DNA from: Candidatus Flexifilum affinis
GTDB lineage: Bacteria > Chloroflexota > Anaerolineae > Aggregatilineales > Phototrophicaceae
DNA length: 64,000 nucleotides
NCBI GenBank assembly: GCA_016713325.1
Contig: JADJPJ010000037.1
Location: forward strand, 1-64,000
Direction of reading: 5' to 3'
Under the pieces are notes generated by a model. It saw nothing but the letters and a program-made list of their open reading frames with translations. It ran no database searches and was not told where the DNA came from. Of the stretch, positions 9,912-18,897 are shown one piece after another (position 1 is the stretch's first letter; each line of letters begins with the position of its first letter). The position numbers and the translations under genes are program-made.

Positions 9912-11102
9912 CTAATCGAAGAAATCCTTATCCTCGTCCTTCAGGTACGGGAACGCCTTCTCCGGCACCAGGTTGACGCCCATGCCCGGCCGGTCCCACA
10001 CCTCGATCATACTGTTCTGCACGATCGGATTGGGCAGCCAATCGACGATGTCGTACCACCACGACGGGTCGCCGATCGGGTACTCGAAGGCGATGTAGTT
10101 CTCCGGCAGCGTCGCCGAAACCTGGACCAGCGCCGCCAGTCCCAGCACACCGTCGCCCGTGCCGTGCGGGGCCATCAGAATGCCGTGCAGGTCGGCATAT
10201 TCGGCCACCCACTTCAGTTCGGCGATGCCGCCGATGTCGCACGGGTCCGGCCCGACGATGTTGACCGCGTGGCCCTCGATCAGCTCGCGGAAGTTGTGGC
10301 GCAGGTAGATCTGCTCGCCGGTGTGAATCGGCGTGGAGGTGCTGCGGGTGATGTCGCGCAGCACGTCGGCCAGCACATAGGGGGTGTAATCGCCGGTCAC
10401 CAGGTCTTCCAGCCAGGCGATGTTCAGGTGCTCGACCGCCTTGGCCAGCCGGATGGCATCGGGGACCGTCCAGCCGGGACCGCAGTCCAGCGCCAGACCC
10501 ACCTCATCGCCCAGCACGTCTTTCATCGCCTCGACGCAGGCGATCACATGCTTGAAGCCCTTCTCGGTCAGCAGGCCGCGGTTGGGATGCCGGAAACCCT
10601 CGTGCACGTCGCCGTAGAAGAAATCCGGCACGCGCGAAGGCATGTTGCTGTGGAAGCCGATGCCCTGCTTGATGAGCGAGAAGCCCTCCGGCGACGCCTT
10701 CATCTTGCGCATGATCTCGGCGAACCCATCCGGCGTGTAGTCGGGCAGCTTGAAGCGCACGGCGCCGTTGTAGACGCGCACTTTGTCGCGCACCTTGCCG
10801 CCCAGAAGCTTGTAAACCGGCAGCCCGGCGGCCTTGCCGGCGATATCCCACAGCGCCATCTCGATAGCGCTGACCGCGCTGCCCCACGGCTTGAAGCTGC
10901 CCATGCGGCGGATGCGGTTCATCACGCGTTCGACGTTGGTCGGGTCCTGCCCGACAATCATGTCCTTGTAGAAGAGGATGTGGGGCTTGAGATACGGCTT
11001 GTAGGATTCGACCTCGCCGTAGCCGTCGACGCCCTCGTCGGTTTTGACGCGCACGATCGGGTTTTCGCCAATGACCGCGCACTTCAGGTCAATGATCTTC
11101 AC
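9912..11102 (-). CDS. Enolase-superfamily (mandelate racemase group) dehydratase/racemase
   Basis: 396 residues with the N-terminal capping domain and a C-terminal TIM barrel. Visible metal ligands are D206 (LALDCGPG), E232 (AWLEDL) and E263 (HTGEQ). A probable catalytic acid/base is H313 (LMAPHGTGDG), and K145 (SLIKQG) sits where a barrel lysine is expected. The pattern is closest to acid-sugar dehydratases such as galactonate/tartrate dehydratase. The gene lies upstream of the sugar importer at 11.5-16.0 kb only in map order: the importer is transcribed on the same strand towards it with a 380-base repeat-rich gap. A shared sugar-acid pathway is an inference. Confidence 0.82.
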   Translation of the reverse strand: MKIIDLKCAVIGENPIVRVKTDEGVDGYGEVESYKPYLKPHILFYKDMIVGQDPTNVERVMNRIRRMGSFKPWGSAVSAIEMALWDIAGKAAGLPVYKLLGGKVRDKVRVYNGAVRFKLPDYTPDGFAEIMRKMKASPEGFSLIKQGIGFHSNMPSRVPDFFYGDVHEGFRHPNRGLLTEKGFKHVIACVEAMKDVLGDEVGLALDCGPGWTVPDAIRLAKAVEHLNIAWLEDLVTGDYTPYVLADVLRDITRSTSTPIHTGEQIYLRHNFRELIEGHAVNIVGPDPCDIGGIAELKWVAEYADLHGILMAPHGTGDGVLGLAALVQVSATLPENYIAFEYPIGDPSWWYDIVDWLPNPIVQNSMIEVWDRPGMGVNLVPEKAFPYLKDEDKDFFD

Positions 11103-11177
11103 GATGAGTCCTTCCTTGAGGGTACAGTAATACCTCTATGACGAACCCTGTGGAGCGCTGAGCACGCCACTGAGGGC

Positions 11178-11200
11178 GTAGGGACGCGATTCTTCACGCC
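11178..11200 (-). repeat. AAGAAT-loop hairpin, degenerate copy
   Basis: Reads GTAGGGACGCG-ATTCTT-CACGCC on the plus strand. It keeps the CCCTAC end and the loop, but the outer stem has drifted (CGTCC opposite GGCG). Confidence 0.55.
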
Positions 11201-11377
11201 AATGGCACCGGTAGACGAACGCCACTGAACCGATGGGGCCCGCGCGTAAACACCCGGCTACCAAAAGACAGGTCCACTAAAGGGACCAAAAACACGGCGT
11301 CGGGGAAGCCCCTTCAGTGGGCTTGTGGCGGACGCCGCGCCCACAGCCTGGCGACCCACCCTTATCTTGGTGCCTAT

Positions 11378-11399
11378 GGGACGCGATTCTTCACGTCCC
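11378..11399 (-). repeat. AAGAAT-loop hairpin
   Basis: GGGACGCG-ATTCTT-CACGTCCC: an eight-base stem with one G-T type mismatch around the loop shared with the other copies. Confidence 0.65.
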
Positions 11400-11404
11400 C
11401 AGTC

Positions 11405-11428
11405 GGACAGCAAGAATGCTGTCCCTAC
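11405..11428 (+). repeat. AAGAAT-loop hairpin
   Basis: GGACAGC-AAGAAT-GCTGTCC followed by CTAC. The stem is perfect and differs from the 26.3 and 28.2 kb copies by paired changes. Confidence 0.7.
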
Positions 11429-11440
11429 GCACACGAGGGA

Positions 11441-11465
11441 GGGCGACCCGGCGGGTCGCCCCTAC
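11441..11465 (+). repeat. Palindrome ending in CTAC
   Basis: Arms GGGCGACCC and GGGTCGCCC with a GGC loop, followed by CTAC. The stem differs from other copies but the 3' flank is the same. Confidence 0.6.
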
Positions 11466-11481
11466 GTTTAGTTCCTGGTCG

Positions 11482-12585
11482 CTAAGCGGTCAGCGAGGCC
11501 GTGCTTTCGGCATCGAAGATGTGTATCTGCTCTTCGTCGAGCCGCAGCGCGATCGGATCGCCGGGCCGGGCGCGGTAGCTGGTGTCCGTGGTGCTGGAAA
11601 TCACCAACTGCTCGCCCAGCTTGACATGCACGAAGGTAACATCGCCCGTCGGCTCAATCGTGTAGATCTCACCGGGGATGGTGCTGCCGCCCGCGTGACC
11701 GTTCAGAGCCAGCGGCATGGCCGTATGCCGGATGCCCAGCACCACGCTCGGCTTCGGCGCTCGCGCCAGGATCGACTGCACCCGCGGGGATGACGGGACA
11801 TATCGGGTCCCTCGGCCGAGCAGCGCATACTGGTCGCCCTCGCGGGTGACGGCCATCGACAGCAGATTCATCGGCGGGCTGCCAATGAAGCTGGCGACGA
11901 AGGTGTTGGCCGGATGATGGAAGATTTCATTCGGCGTCGCATACTGCTGAAGCTTGCCCATATTCATGACGGCGATCTTGTCGCTCATGGTCATCGCTTC
12001 GAGCTGATCGTGGGTGACGTAAACCACCGTCGCCCCCAGTTCAACCTGAAGGTGCTTCAGTTCCGAGCGCATGTGCACGCGCAGTTTGGCATCCAGGTTG
12101 GACAGCGGCTCGTCCATCAGGAAGACGGCTGGGTCGCGCACCATCGCCCGCCCTAGCGCGACGCGCTGCTGCTGCCCGCCGGAAAGCTGGCGCGGCTTGC
12201 GCTCCAGAAGCGCTGTGATGTTCAGAATCTCGGCGGCGCGGCGCACTTTTTCGTCACGCTTCGTCTTCTCCATGCCGCGCATGCGCAGCGGGAATTCCAT
12301 ATTCTGATACACCGACTTGTGCGGGTAGAGCGCGTAGTTCTGGAACACCATCGCGATATCGCGATCCTTCGGATCGAGATCGTTGACGACATTACTGCCG
12401 ATACGGATCGTACCGGCGGTGATTTCGACCAGCCCGGCGATCATGTTGAGCGTGGTGGTCTTGCCGCAGCCGGACGGACCGAGCAGAGTCACGAACTCGT
12501 TGTCGGCGATGGTCAGCGAGACATGATCGACCGCCAGGGTGCTGCCATAGACCTTGACGATATTCTCAAGAACAACTTCTGCCAT
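11482..12585 (-). CDS. Sugar ABC importer ATPase (MsmK/UgpC/MalK type)
   Basis: 367 residues. Walker [10 protein letters not shown] at 36-44, Q-loop [10 protein letters not shown] near 80, signature LSGGQ at 134-138, Walker B VFLMDEP at 154-160, H-loop H192, then a C-terminal TOBE/OB regulatory domain typical of carbohydrate importers. It drives transport through the two permeases upstream on the same strand, 12 bases away. MsmK-type ATPases often serve several importers, and the second sugar cluster in this window (30.9-34.0 kb) has no ATPase, so it may power both. Confidence 0.93.
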   Translation of the reverse strand: MAEVVLENIVKVYGSTLAVDHVSLTIADNEFVTLLGPSGCGKTTTLNMIAGLVEITAGTIRIGSNVVNDLDPKDRDIAMVFQNYALYPHKSVYQNMEFPLRMRGMEKTKRDEKVRRAAEILNITALLERKPRQLSGGQQQRVALGRAMVRDPAVFLMDEPLSNLDAKLRVHMRSELKHLQVELGATVVYVTHDQLEAMTMSDKIAVMNMGKLQQYATPNEIFHHPANTFVASFIGSPPMNLLSMAVTREGDQYALLGRGTRYVPSSPRVQSILARAPKPSVVLGIRHTAMPLALNGHAGGSTIPGEIYTIEPTGDVTFVHVKLGEQLVISSTTDTSYRARPGDPIALRLDEEQIHIFDAESTASLTA

Positions 12586-12597
12586 AAGCGAATTTCC

Positions 12598-13617
12598 TCA
12601 CTGAGGTAAGCCGCGGACCTGCCCCGCGAGACGCGCTAGTACAACCACGACCTTGCTGATGGGTTGTAGGCACACCCTTCTGGGGCCGCCGTTAGCGACG
12701 GACGCCCGCCCTTGTGGTCTCCTGGCGCGCGCGCCCGGGCCCTGGGTCAGCGCAGCGATGAAGTAGCGCTGCAAAATCATGAAGATGATGACCACCGGGA
12801 TGCTGATGATCACCGCCGTCGCCATGAGGCCTGTCCAATCCGACTGGTTCTCGCTGAAGAAGAACGTCATGCCGACGGGCAGCGTCCGCATCTGCGTGGA
12901 GAAGGCCAGGTTGAGCGCGTACGGAAACTCGTTCCACGCCTGGATGAACGAGTAGATGGCCGTCGCCGCCAGGCCTGGGGTGGTCAGCGGCAGGATGACG
13001 CGGAAGAACGCCCCGAAGCGGGTACAGCCATCGATTCGCGCTGCCCGCTCCAATTCCGGCGGGATGGCGTCGAAGAAGCCCTTCAGCAGCCAGATCGACA
13101 GCGGCAGGGTGAACGTCAGATAGGCGATGATCAGGCCTGGATAGGTGTTGGTCAGGCGCAGCGTCGTCATCAGCGTGAACAACGGGATCAGGAACACGAT
13201 CAACGGAAACATGTTGCGCGCCAGCACGGCGAAATAGGCGGGCGACTTACCGGGAAACCGGAAGCGGCTGAAGGCGTAGGCCGCCGGCGCGGCGACCACC
13301 ACCGACAGGAACGCGCTGGAGACCGAGACGATCGTGCTGTTCAGAAAGTAAGTGCCGAAATAGCGACCGGAGGGCGTTAGCGGCTGGGTGACGCGCGTGA
13401 AATTCTCCAGCGTCGCGTTGCTCGGGATGATCGTCGTCGGCTCGCTAAAGAGCTCAGGGCGGGGTTTGATCGCCGTCGAGACCATCCAGACCATTGGAAG
13501 CGCGGCAAACAACGCCAGGATGGTCGTGCCAACGTAGATCACCGTCAGCCGCAGGATGGTGCGCCGGCGCTTGTAGTTCAGAAATCCCGTCTGGGGTGTA
13601 ACGGTCGTCGCGCTCAT
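12598..13617 (-). CDS. Sugar ABC permease, MalG/UgpE type
   Basis: 339 residues with six predicted membrane helices. The EAA cytoplasmic loop (ELERAARIDGCTRFGAFFRVILPL) is present, where the ATPase docks. It overlaps the MalF-type gene by four bases (ATGA). The expected end is near RYFIAALTQG, but the frame runs on for about 45 Arg/Gly/Pro-rich residues that look like translated non-coding DNA, so the natural stop may be lost or a small frameshift is present near 12730. Confidence 0.88.
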   Translation of the reverse strand: MSATTVTPQTGFLNYKRRRTILRLTVIYVGTTILALFAALPMVWMVSTAIKPRPELFSEPTTIIPSNATLENFTRVTQPLTPSGRYFGTYFLNSTIVSVSSAFLSVVVAAPAAYAFSRFRFPGKSPAYFAVLARNMFPLIVFLIPLFTLMTTLRLTNTYPGLIIAYLTFTLPLSIWLLKGFFDAIPPELERAARIDGCTRFGAFFRVILPLTTPGLAATAIYSFIQAWNEFPYALNLAFSTQMRTLPVGMTFFFSENQSDWTGLMATAVIISIPVVIIFMILQRYFIAALTQGPGARARRPQGRASVANGGPRRVCLQPISKVVVVLARLAGQVRGLPQ

Positions 13618-14570
13618 CCCTCGAACTCCGCCGATCTATCGCTGCCCCGGGTCAGGGTGCGCACGTAGTAGTAGCTGAAGACGCTCAGGACCATGAAGAG
13701 CACCACCGAGATAGCCGACGAGAAGCCGTAACGCAGGTTGCGAATGCCGGTGGAGTAGATCCAGGTGATGATGATCTCCGACTGGTTGGCCGGCCCGCCG
13801 CCGGTCATGATCCAGGGAATGGTGAACGAGTTGAAGTTGCCGATCACCGTCAGCACCGTCGTCACCAGAATGACGGGCATCAACTGGGGGATGGTGATCT
13901 CGACGAACTGCTGGAAGACGTTGGCGCCATCGACGCGCGCCGCCTTGTAGAGATCCTGGGGAATCGCCTGCAGGCCCGCCAGGATCATGATCATCACGAA
14001 GGGGAATGTCTTCCAGGTGTTGACCAGCACCAGCGACCACATCACCATGTTGCCATCTTGCAGGAAAGGAATCGGCCCGTCGATCAGCCCGATCTGCTGC
14101 GCGAACATGCTGATGAAACCCAGGTCCGGGTGCATCAGCCAGCGCCAAAGATAGGCGGCCGTCACGTGGCCAATGACGTAGGGGATAATCAGCAACGCCT
14201 TGAACACCCCCATGAACGGCACGCGGTTGTTCACGAGCAGCGCCGCCGCCATGCCGAGGATGAACGACGTGATGGTGCTGCCAATCGTCCAGCTCACCGT
14301 GTTGCGCATCACCAGCCAGAACAACTGGTGGTTGAACAGTTCGACGTAGTTCTCCAGCCCGATGAAGATGTAATCCGGGCTGCGCGTCGGGGTGTTAAAA
14401 AGACTCAGAACAATGGTGTAGATGAGCGGGTACAACAGCACGAGCGCCATGATGAACAGCGCAGGACCGACGTAGAAATAGGCATGCCGGTTCTTGACGA
14501 TCTGCTGTACAAGACTGCGGGTCTTTGGCGCCGGAAGCGGGGGTGCCAGTTCGGCGCTGATATTTGCCAT
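13614..14570 (-). CDS. Sugar ABC permease, MalF/UgpA type
   Basis: 318 residues. Hydrophobic start at ~residue 35 (YFYVGPALFIMALVLLYPL), about six helices, and the EAA motif QDLYKAARVDGANVFQQFVEITIP. It pairs with the MalG-type permease (four-base overlap) and lies 111 bases downstream of the binding-protein gene. Substrate not evident. Confidence 0.92.
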   Translation of the reverse strand: MANISAELAPPLPAPKTRSLVQQIVKNRHAYFYVGPALFIMALVLLYPLIYTIVLSLFNTPTRSPDYIFIGLENYVELFNHQLFWLVMRNTVSWTIGSTITSFILGMAAALLVNNRVPFMGVFKALLIIPYVIGHVTAAYLWRWLMHPDLGFISMFAQQIGLIDGPIPFLQDGNMVMWSLVLVNTWKTFPFVMIMILAGLQAIPQDLYKAARVDGANVFQQFVEITIPQLMPVILVTTVLTVIGNFNSFTIPWIMTGGGPANQSEIIITWIYSTGIRNLRYGFSSAISVVLFMVLSVFSYYYVRTLTRGSDRSAEFEG

Positions 14571-14681
14571 AAGACTCTATTCAACTCCTGCCCACATGGC
14601 CGGCAATAGTATCGATGAGAAGAGACCGGTCAGGCAGAGTCACGCTCGCCTGGCCGGTCCATTCTCTGATCCGCAGGCGAG

Positions 14682-16004
14682 TTATGCCCGGGCAAGCACT
14701 TCGTTGATGGCGCGCTCGGCTTCGGCCAGCGCATCCGGAATGCTCATGGTGTCGGTCAGGACGTTCTGGATAAGCGACGGGACGATGAGATTCATGATCT
14801 CGGTCGATTCCGGGATCACCGGGAACGGAATGCCGTATTCGAGCATGCTGGTGGCGACGTCGAGGAACGGAATCTGCTCCATACGGGTCTGGAACCACTC
14901 GTTCTCGAAGCCTTCACGGTTGCCGGGGTTGCTGAACCACGCCAGGCGGTTGGCCCATTCGGGGTTGCAGCGGAGCTGCGCGAAGGCCAGGATGGCTGGG
15001 AGCGATTCTTCGTTGGCCCGGTTGAAGACGTGGATGTTCGAGCCGCCGAACACCGCCGCGCGGCGAGTCGGGCCTTCGGGGAACTGCGCGAAACCCACCT
15101 GCGGGGCGAGATCGGGGTTCTGTTCCGTGATGAGACGCAGGGCCGTCGGATGATCGATCATCATGGCCACGCGGCCGGCAATGAACAGATCGCGATTCTC
15201 AGTCTGCGAGTTGTCCAGCGCGGAGCTGGGCGCCGACTTGTCGCGGACATAAATGTCGTGCAGTACCTGAAGGGCGGCCGCCGCCTCGGGAGAGTTGATC
15301 CGGGCTTCGGTGTACTGCGGGACGTCTTCGGTCTCGTCCAGGACGCTGGCGCCATAGGCCCACAGGAGCGGCATGTTGCGGAACGGCGTGTTGCCGTGGT
15401 TCTGGCGCGCCACGATGCCGTAGCCGGAGGATTCGGTGTTGCTGGCGATCTGGTTGGAGAACGCGACCACCTCATCCCAGGTCTTCGGCGGCACTTCGGG
15501 GTCCAGTCCGGCCGCTTCAAAGGTGCTCTTGTTCCAGATGAAGGTCATTGTCTCATTGTTGGTGGGGACGCCGTAGTACTGGCCATCCCACAGGTTGGAG
15601 TTGAGCGCACGGGGCCAGAACTGCTCATTGGTATAGCCGAGGTCCGCCGGGGCGAGGGGGCGCAGGAAGCCGCCGGCCGAGAATTCGACACCCCACAGGA
15701 TCGGCAGCACCGCGACATCGGGGCCGCCGCCACCGCGCACGGCAGTGCGCAGCACGTCGAGCATCTCACCGTAGCCCATGACTTCGTAGGAAATTGACAC
15801 GTTGGGCATCAGTTCAGCGACAGCGGCGTCAAAAGCATCCTGCTGTTCCTGCTCCAACTGCGTATCCGGCGGGACGCGCCACCAGTTGAAGGAACCGCTC
15901 AGCTCCTGCCTGGCGAGCGTGAATGCGGGAATGCCGGATGCGAAAGTAGCCAGACCGGCTGCACCCATCATTTTGAGAAACTGACGACGATTGAGACTGC
16001 TCAT
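14682..16004 (-). CDS. Extracellular sugar-binding protein with Tat-like signal
   Basis: 440 residues. The N-terminus NRRQFLKMMGAAGLATFASG contains the twin-arginine pattern RRQFLK followed by a short hydrophobic stretch, so export in folded form by Tat is likely. The rest is a family-1 solute-binding fold (SGSFNWWRVPPDTQLEQEQQ; WNKSTFEAAGLDPEVPPKTW is the typical hinge region). It is the first gene of the importer operon; ATG 16004 lies just after a short A/T-rich leader. It binds the sugar ligand and delivers it to the two permeases. Confidence 0.9.
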   Translation of the reverse strand: MSSLNRRQFLKMMGAAGLATFASGIPAFTLARQELSGSFNWWRVPPDTQLEQEQQDAFDAAVAELMPNVSISYEVMGYGEMLDVLRTAVRGGGGPDVAVLPILWGVEFSAGGFLRPLAPADLGYTNEQFWPRALNSNLWDGQYYGVPTNNETMTFIWNKSTFEAAGLDPEVPPKTWDEVVAFSNQIASNTESSGYGIVARQNHGNTPFRNMPLLWAYGASVLDETEDVPQYTEARINSPEAAAALQVLHDIYVRDKSAPSSALDNSQTENRDLFIAGRVAMMIDHPTALRLITEQNPDLAPQVGFAQFPEGPTRRAAVFGGSNIHVFNRANEESLPAILAFAQLRCNPEWANRLAWFSNPGNREGFENEWFQTRMEQIPFLDVATSMLEYGIPFPVIPESTEIMNLIVPSLIQNVLTDTMSIPDALAEAERAINEVLARA

Positions 16005-16251
16005 TACGTTTTTTCTCCAAACTAATTTGATGCGGATAATTGTTGCTGGTCCGCGCAGTAATGTGAGCTATTTTGTTGGATCGACGAGCGCCAGGGTCTC
16101 CCACCATCCCCCTGATGCTTACTGGCGAAACCAGCGCTGTCCAAAACGCACCGTCGGAGACGGTGACTTATGAACGGGATTATAACAGTGGTTCTTTTGA
16201 AGGCGCAATAAAACGTCACACAGGGGTTTTGAGTACCATCGCGCGGAAAGA

Positions 16252-16295
16252 AACACCCCCTCACCCGGACTCAGACGTCCCGGCGAGGGGGTGTT
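16252..16295 (-). terminator. Hairpin terminator downstream of the OsmC gene
   Basis: Arms AACACCCCCTC (16252-16262) and GAGGGGGTGTT (16285-16295). On the minus strand the stem is followed by TTTCTTTCC, 29 bases beyond the osmC-like stop. Confidence 0.75.
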
Positions 16296-16323
16296 GGTTA
16301 TTCAATGCGTCTCAAAGGCCGGC

Positions 16324-16779
16324 TTACTGACCGGGCGTTTCCTCGGCAATGATGGCGTCGACCAGTTCTTCCACCATGTATTTCGGCTCGGTGAAGGCGC
16401 GATGCACCGGACACTTCCCGGCGATCTCCAGAAGGCGCGCCCGCTGCTCGTCGGTCAGGTCGCCGATGAAGCGCAGCCGCTGGGTGAAACTGCGCACGAA
16501 ATCGCCGTCACCCGTGTACTGCGGAAAATCCGCCTTCTTGTGCCGATCGGAGTCCAGATCGACCTCGATACTCTGCACATCCCAGCCCTTGCGCTGAGCA
16601 TACAGCTTGGCGGTAATGGCCGAGCAAGCGCCCAGAGCGGCCAGCATCAGTTCGGTGGGCATAGGGCCCAGGTTGGCGCCGCCGTCAGTGAGAGGTTCGT
16701 CGGCCGTGAGGGTGAAGTCGCGGATCTGGATTGTGGTCGTGAGTCCCTCACCCAGGGTCACTTTTGCATTGATAGCCAT
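16324..16779 (-). CDS. OsmC-family protein
   Basis: 151 residues with the family's pattern: an N-terminal swapped strand region, LMLAALGACSAITAKLYAQRKG with the first redox cysteine, and a second cysteine in LEIAGKCPVHRAFTEP, matching the peroxidatic Cys pair of OsmC/Ohr-like proteins. These proteins reduce organic hydroperoxides or related thiols. It stands alone between a terminator and a repeat-rich gap. Confidence 0.85.
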   Translation of the reverse strand: MAINAKVTLGEGLTTTIQIRDFTLTADEPLTDGGANLGPMPTELMLAALGACSAITAKLYAQRKGWDVQSIEVDLDSDRHKKADFPQYTGDGDFVRSFTQRLRFIGDLTDEQRARLLEIAGKCPVHRAFTEPKYMVEELVDAIIAEETPGQ

Positions 16780-17089
16780 AAAATCCTGTCTCTCCGATTG
16801 TGTCGATGTGGGGCGGATTCGGTCCTGCCGACGGGGGTCGGGGCACAGGTCCAGGTAGGGTCAAAGCGCAGCCAAAGATCCAAACAAGGAATATGCTGCA
16901 AGGGATCCGCCGCTTGTTATCACGCATTTTGACGAGGTGTAAGACAGTGTCCTTACGCCGAGCACAAAGGCTTGAGGCGAGGATGCGATTCCCTGTGATT
17001 GTGGCCAGGCACACCGAAGGGGGGTTCGTGAGATTCTGTTGAAAAAGGGGTAGTGCTCCCTGAAACTACGCCGATGTCGCCGATGCGCC

Positions 17090-17248
17090 GCCGGAGAATA
17101 GAATTCTCCGGCTACCCTCCAAAGACGCGAGAAACCGACTGAAGTCGGTTGCCCCAGGAAGCGCTCATCCCTTGAATTCCGCTGGAGGAACCCTCTTCAG
17201 AGGGTTTCCCGTGCAGTTCGTGGTAGCCCGACGTTTCTAACGTCGGGC
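17090..17248. repeat. Symmetrical four-hairpin element
   Basis: Hairpins: H1 17090-17112 (GCCGGAGAAT, loop AGA, ATTCTCCGGC); H2 17133-17150 (AACCGACT, GA, AGTCGGTT); H3 17189-17206 (AACCCTCT, TC, AGAGGGTT); H4 17226-17248 (GCCCGACGTT, TCT, AACGTCGGGC). H3 and H4 are H2- and H1-type units in reverse orientation, with matching loops and about 40 bases between each pair's centres. The two halves also share flanks (GGCTACC, GAAACC, CTGAAG). The stem sequences differ but all pair perfectly. Confidence 0.8.
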
Positions 17249-17362
17249 GGAACCGCCATGCGCTGCCTATTGGCTCTCTCTGTCTGTCGCTTGTCCTACC
17301 TCTTTTCCCGTGTCTTCACTTTTTCAACAGAATCCCGTGAACCGCCCACCATCCGCAACCTC

Positions 17363-17386
17363 GGGCGCATCGCGATGCGCCCCTAC
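17363..17386 (+). repeat. Perfect palindrome ending in CTAC
   Basis: GGGCGCATCG and its exact complement make a 20-base palindrome, then CTAC, the same flank as the other intergenic palindromes. Confidence 0.6.
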
Positions 17387-17463
17387 GTATCCATCATGAT
17401 GAGCTTGTCTGGCGGGCAGGGGGTAACCCGATGGGCCACCCAAAATCGATTTGTCGCGAAGGT

Positions 17464-17868
17464 CTAGGAACTGCGCAGCCGGCGCAGCGCCTGATACTGC
17501 GGTTTGCCCTGAATTTCTTTCCAACGTTCGGCACCACCGTCGGTGTGCCATTCGACCACGAACATGCCGTCGGTGTCCTGGTAGGACAGCGCCGGCTTGA
17601 GCATGAGGATCTGGCGCATCACGCCGATGAATTCTTTGCTCTCCTGCCCGGTGCGCAGGACGAAATAACGGCCCGGCACCCATTCGAAGCTGACGGGCAT
17701 TTCGCCCTGCCAGCGCCCTTCCATGCGGAACGGGCTGGTGTGCTGGGTGCAAACCATATGAATATTGGCGAGGCGGTTTTTCCACAGCGTGTGATTGATG
17801 CGCTCCTCGATGAAGTAGGGGCGCTCCTCAGGGGTGCTGTAGAACCAGGTGCGGGAATCGGTCGCCAT
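17464..17868 (-). CDS. Conserved-looking protein of unknown function
   Basis: 134 residues, soluble, rich in aromatic residues (WFYSTPEERPYFIEERINH, FEWVPGRYFVL). I do not recognise a family. Start set at ATG 17868 rather than the longer frame to 17904 because the stretch MATDSRTWF begins the folded-looking part. It follows the crtB gene on the same strand by 39 bases and may be co-transcribed with crtI-crtB, but nothing in the sequence links it to carotenoids directly. Confidence 0.6.
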   Translation of the reverse strand: MATDSRTWFYSTPEERPYFIEERINHTLWKNRLANIHMVCTQHTSPFRMEGRWQGEMPVSFEWVPGRYFVLRTGQESKEFIGVMRQILMLKPALSYQDTDGMFVVEWHTDGGAERWKEIQGKPQYQALRRLRSS

Positions 17869-17907
17869 GAATGTTCTCCGGGTCACGCGATCAACGGTAC
17901 ACAATGG

Positions 17908-18897
17908 CTACAAGTGTACCATGTCCGCCCTGTGACTGCGCCACCAGATTCCCGGCAGACGGCGCAGCTTGCCCCACGAACTGACGTGAGCGCGCCGGCT
18001 GAAAACGTCGTAGTCGTTGGCCTCGATGTCGTCGAGAATGGCCCGGTAGAGATCGGCGGCGGCGGCGATGGCCAGCCGTCCGGCCGGGTGCAGCATGGCG
18101 ATGCCCGGCATGGCTTCTTCGTAGAGCTTGCGCGTCCGGTCGATCTGCTCGCGCATGAAGGCGCGCCAGCGATCGTCGACGCGACCGGCGGCAATGTCGG
18201 CTTCGCTTAAGCCGTGCGCGGCCAGTTCGTCGAGCGGCAGGTACAGACGACCGCCGCGCCAATCCTCGGCCACATCGCGGAGAATATTGGTGATCTGCAG
18301 CGCGACGCCCAGACGCACCGCGTAGGGCAGCGCCCGCGACCCATCCTCTTTGTTGAAGCCGACAATGTGCATGGCCATCAGCCCGACGGTGGAAGCGACG
18401 CCATAGGCATACGCAGCCAATTCTTCAAAGGTGGCATAGCGCTTCTTGGTCAGGTCGCCGGCCACACCGTCGATCAACTGCTCGGCATAACCGACCGGCA
18501 CGCCGAAGCGCGCCCGTGTCTCGGCCCAGGCCAGCGCCACCGGCTGATCGGGTCGGGGGTGCAGTTGAAGCGCCTGCATGCGCCAGGTTTCGAGCGCCGC
18601 GCGCACGTCGGACGGATCGGCGCCGGGAACAGCGCGGTCGACAATGTCGTCGGTCACCCGGCAGAAGGCATAGAGCGCGCGGACAGCCCGGCGCTTCTCT
18701 CGCGGGAGCAGTCCCGAGGCCATGGTAAACGTCTTACTGTGGTCGGCAGTGATGGCTTCGCAGGTGGCGAACGCAGCCCGCAGGGCTTCAGAGTCGGCGA
18801 TCAGATGATGGCTGGGCGCGCTGTTCTGTAACGCGCGCTCAGCCCAGTCGATCAACAGCGCATCCCAGGTGGTCGGCTGTCCGATCTTGAGACTCAT
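17908..18897 (-). CDS. crtB: Phytoene/squalene synthase family (CrtB)
   Basis: 329 residues. It condenses two GGPP to phytoene at the membrane surface. Visible signatures: the first Asp-rich region near residue 85 (YAFCRVTDDIVD), QLIDGVAGDL, and a second Asp-rich motif QITNILRDVAEDWRGGRLYLP. The start is ATG 18897, whose codon overlaps the crtI stop as ATGA; the open frame upstream is only the crtI gene in another phase. The pairing with crtI supports phytoene rather than squalene synthase. Confidence 0.88.
   Translation of the reverse strand: MSLKIGQPTTWDALLIDWAERALQNSAPSHHLIADSEALRAAFATCEAITADHSKTFTMASGLLPREKRRAVRALYAFCRVTDDIVDRAVPGADPSDVRAALETWRMQALQLHPRPDQPVALAWAETRARFGVPVGYAEQLIDGVAGDLTKKRYATFEELAAYAYGVASTVGLMAMHIVGFNKEDGSRALPYAVRLGVALQITNILRDVAEDWRGGRLYLPLDELAAHGLSEADIAAGRVDDRWRAFMREQIDRTRKLYEEAMPGIAMLHPAGRLAIAAAADLYRAILDDIEANDYDVFSRRAHVSSWGKLRRLPGIWWRSHRADMVHL

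Larger units (their letters stand above)
11103..11481. other. Gene-free gap rich in hairpin repeats
   Basis: 379 bases with no gene. It holds three AAGAAT/ATTCTT-loop hairpins (11178-11200, 11378-11399, 11405-11428), a hairpin with arms AAGCCC and GGGCTT near 11310, and a GGGCGACCC/GGGTCGCCC hairpin at 11441-11465 ending in CTAC. Confidence 0.7.
16780..17463. other. 684-base gene-free gap with hairpin cluster
   Basis: No convincing gene. It contains the four-hairpin element at 17090-17248, a perfect palindrome followed by CTAC at 17363-17386, and otherwise unremarkable sequence. A short frame 17258-17467 has no start signal and is not called. Confidence 0.7.

Noticed and set aside
16780..17463. 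Possible CRISPR array at the hairpin cluster
   Set aside because: The palindromes are not identical direct repeats with uniform spacers; they are inverted pairs with different stems, and no cas genes are nearby.
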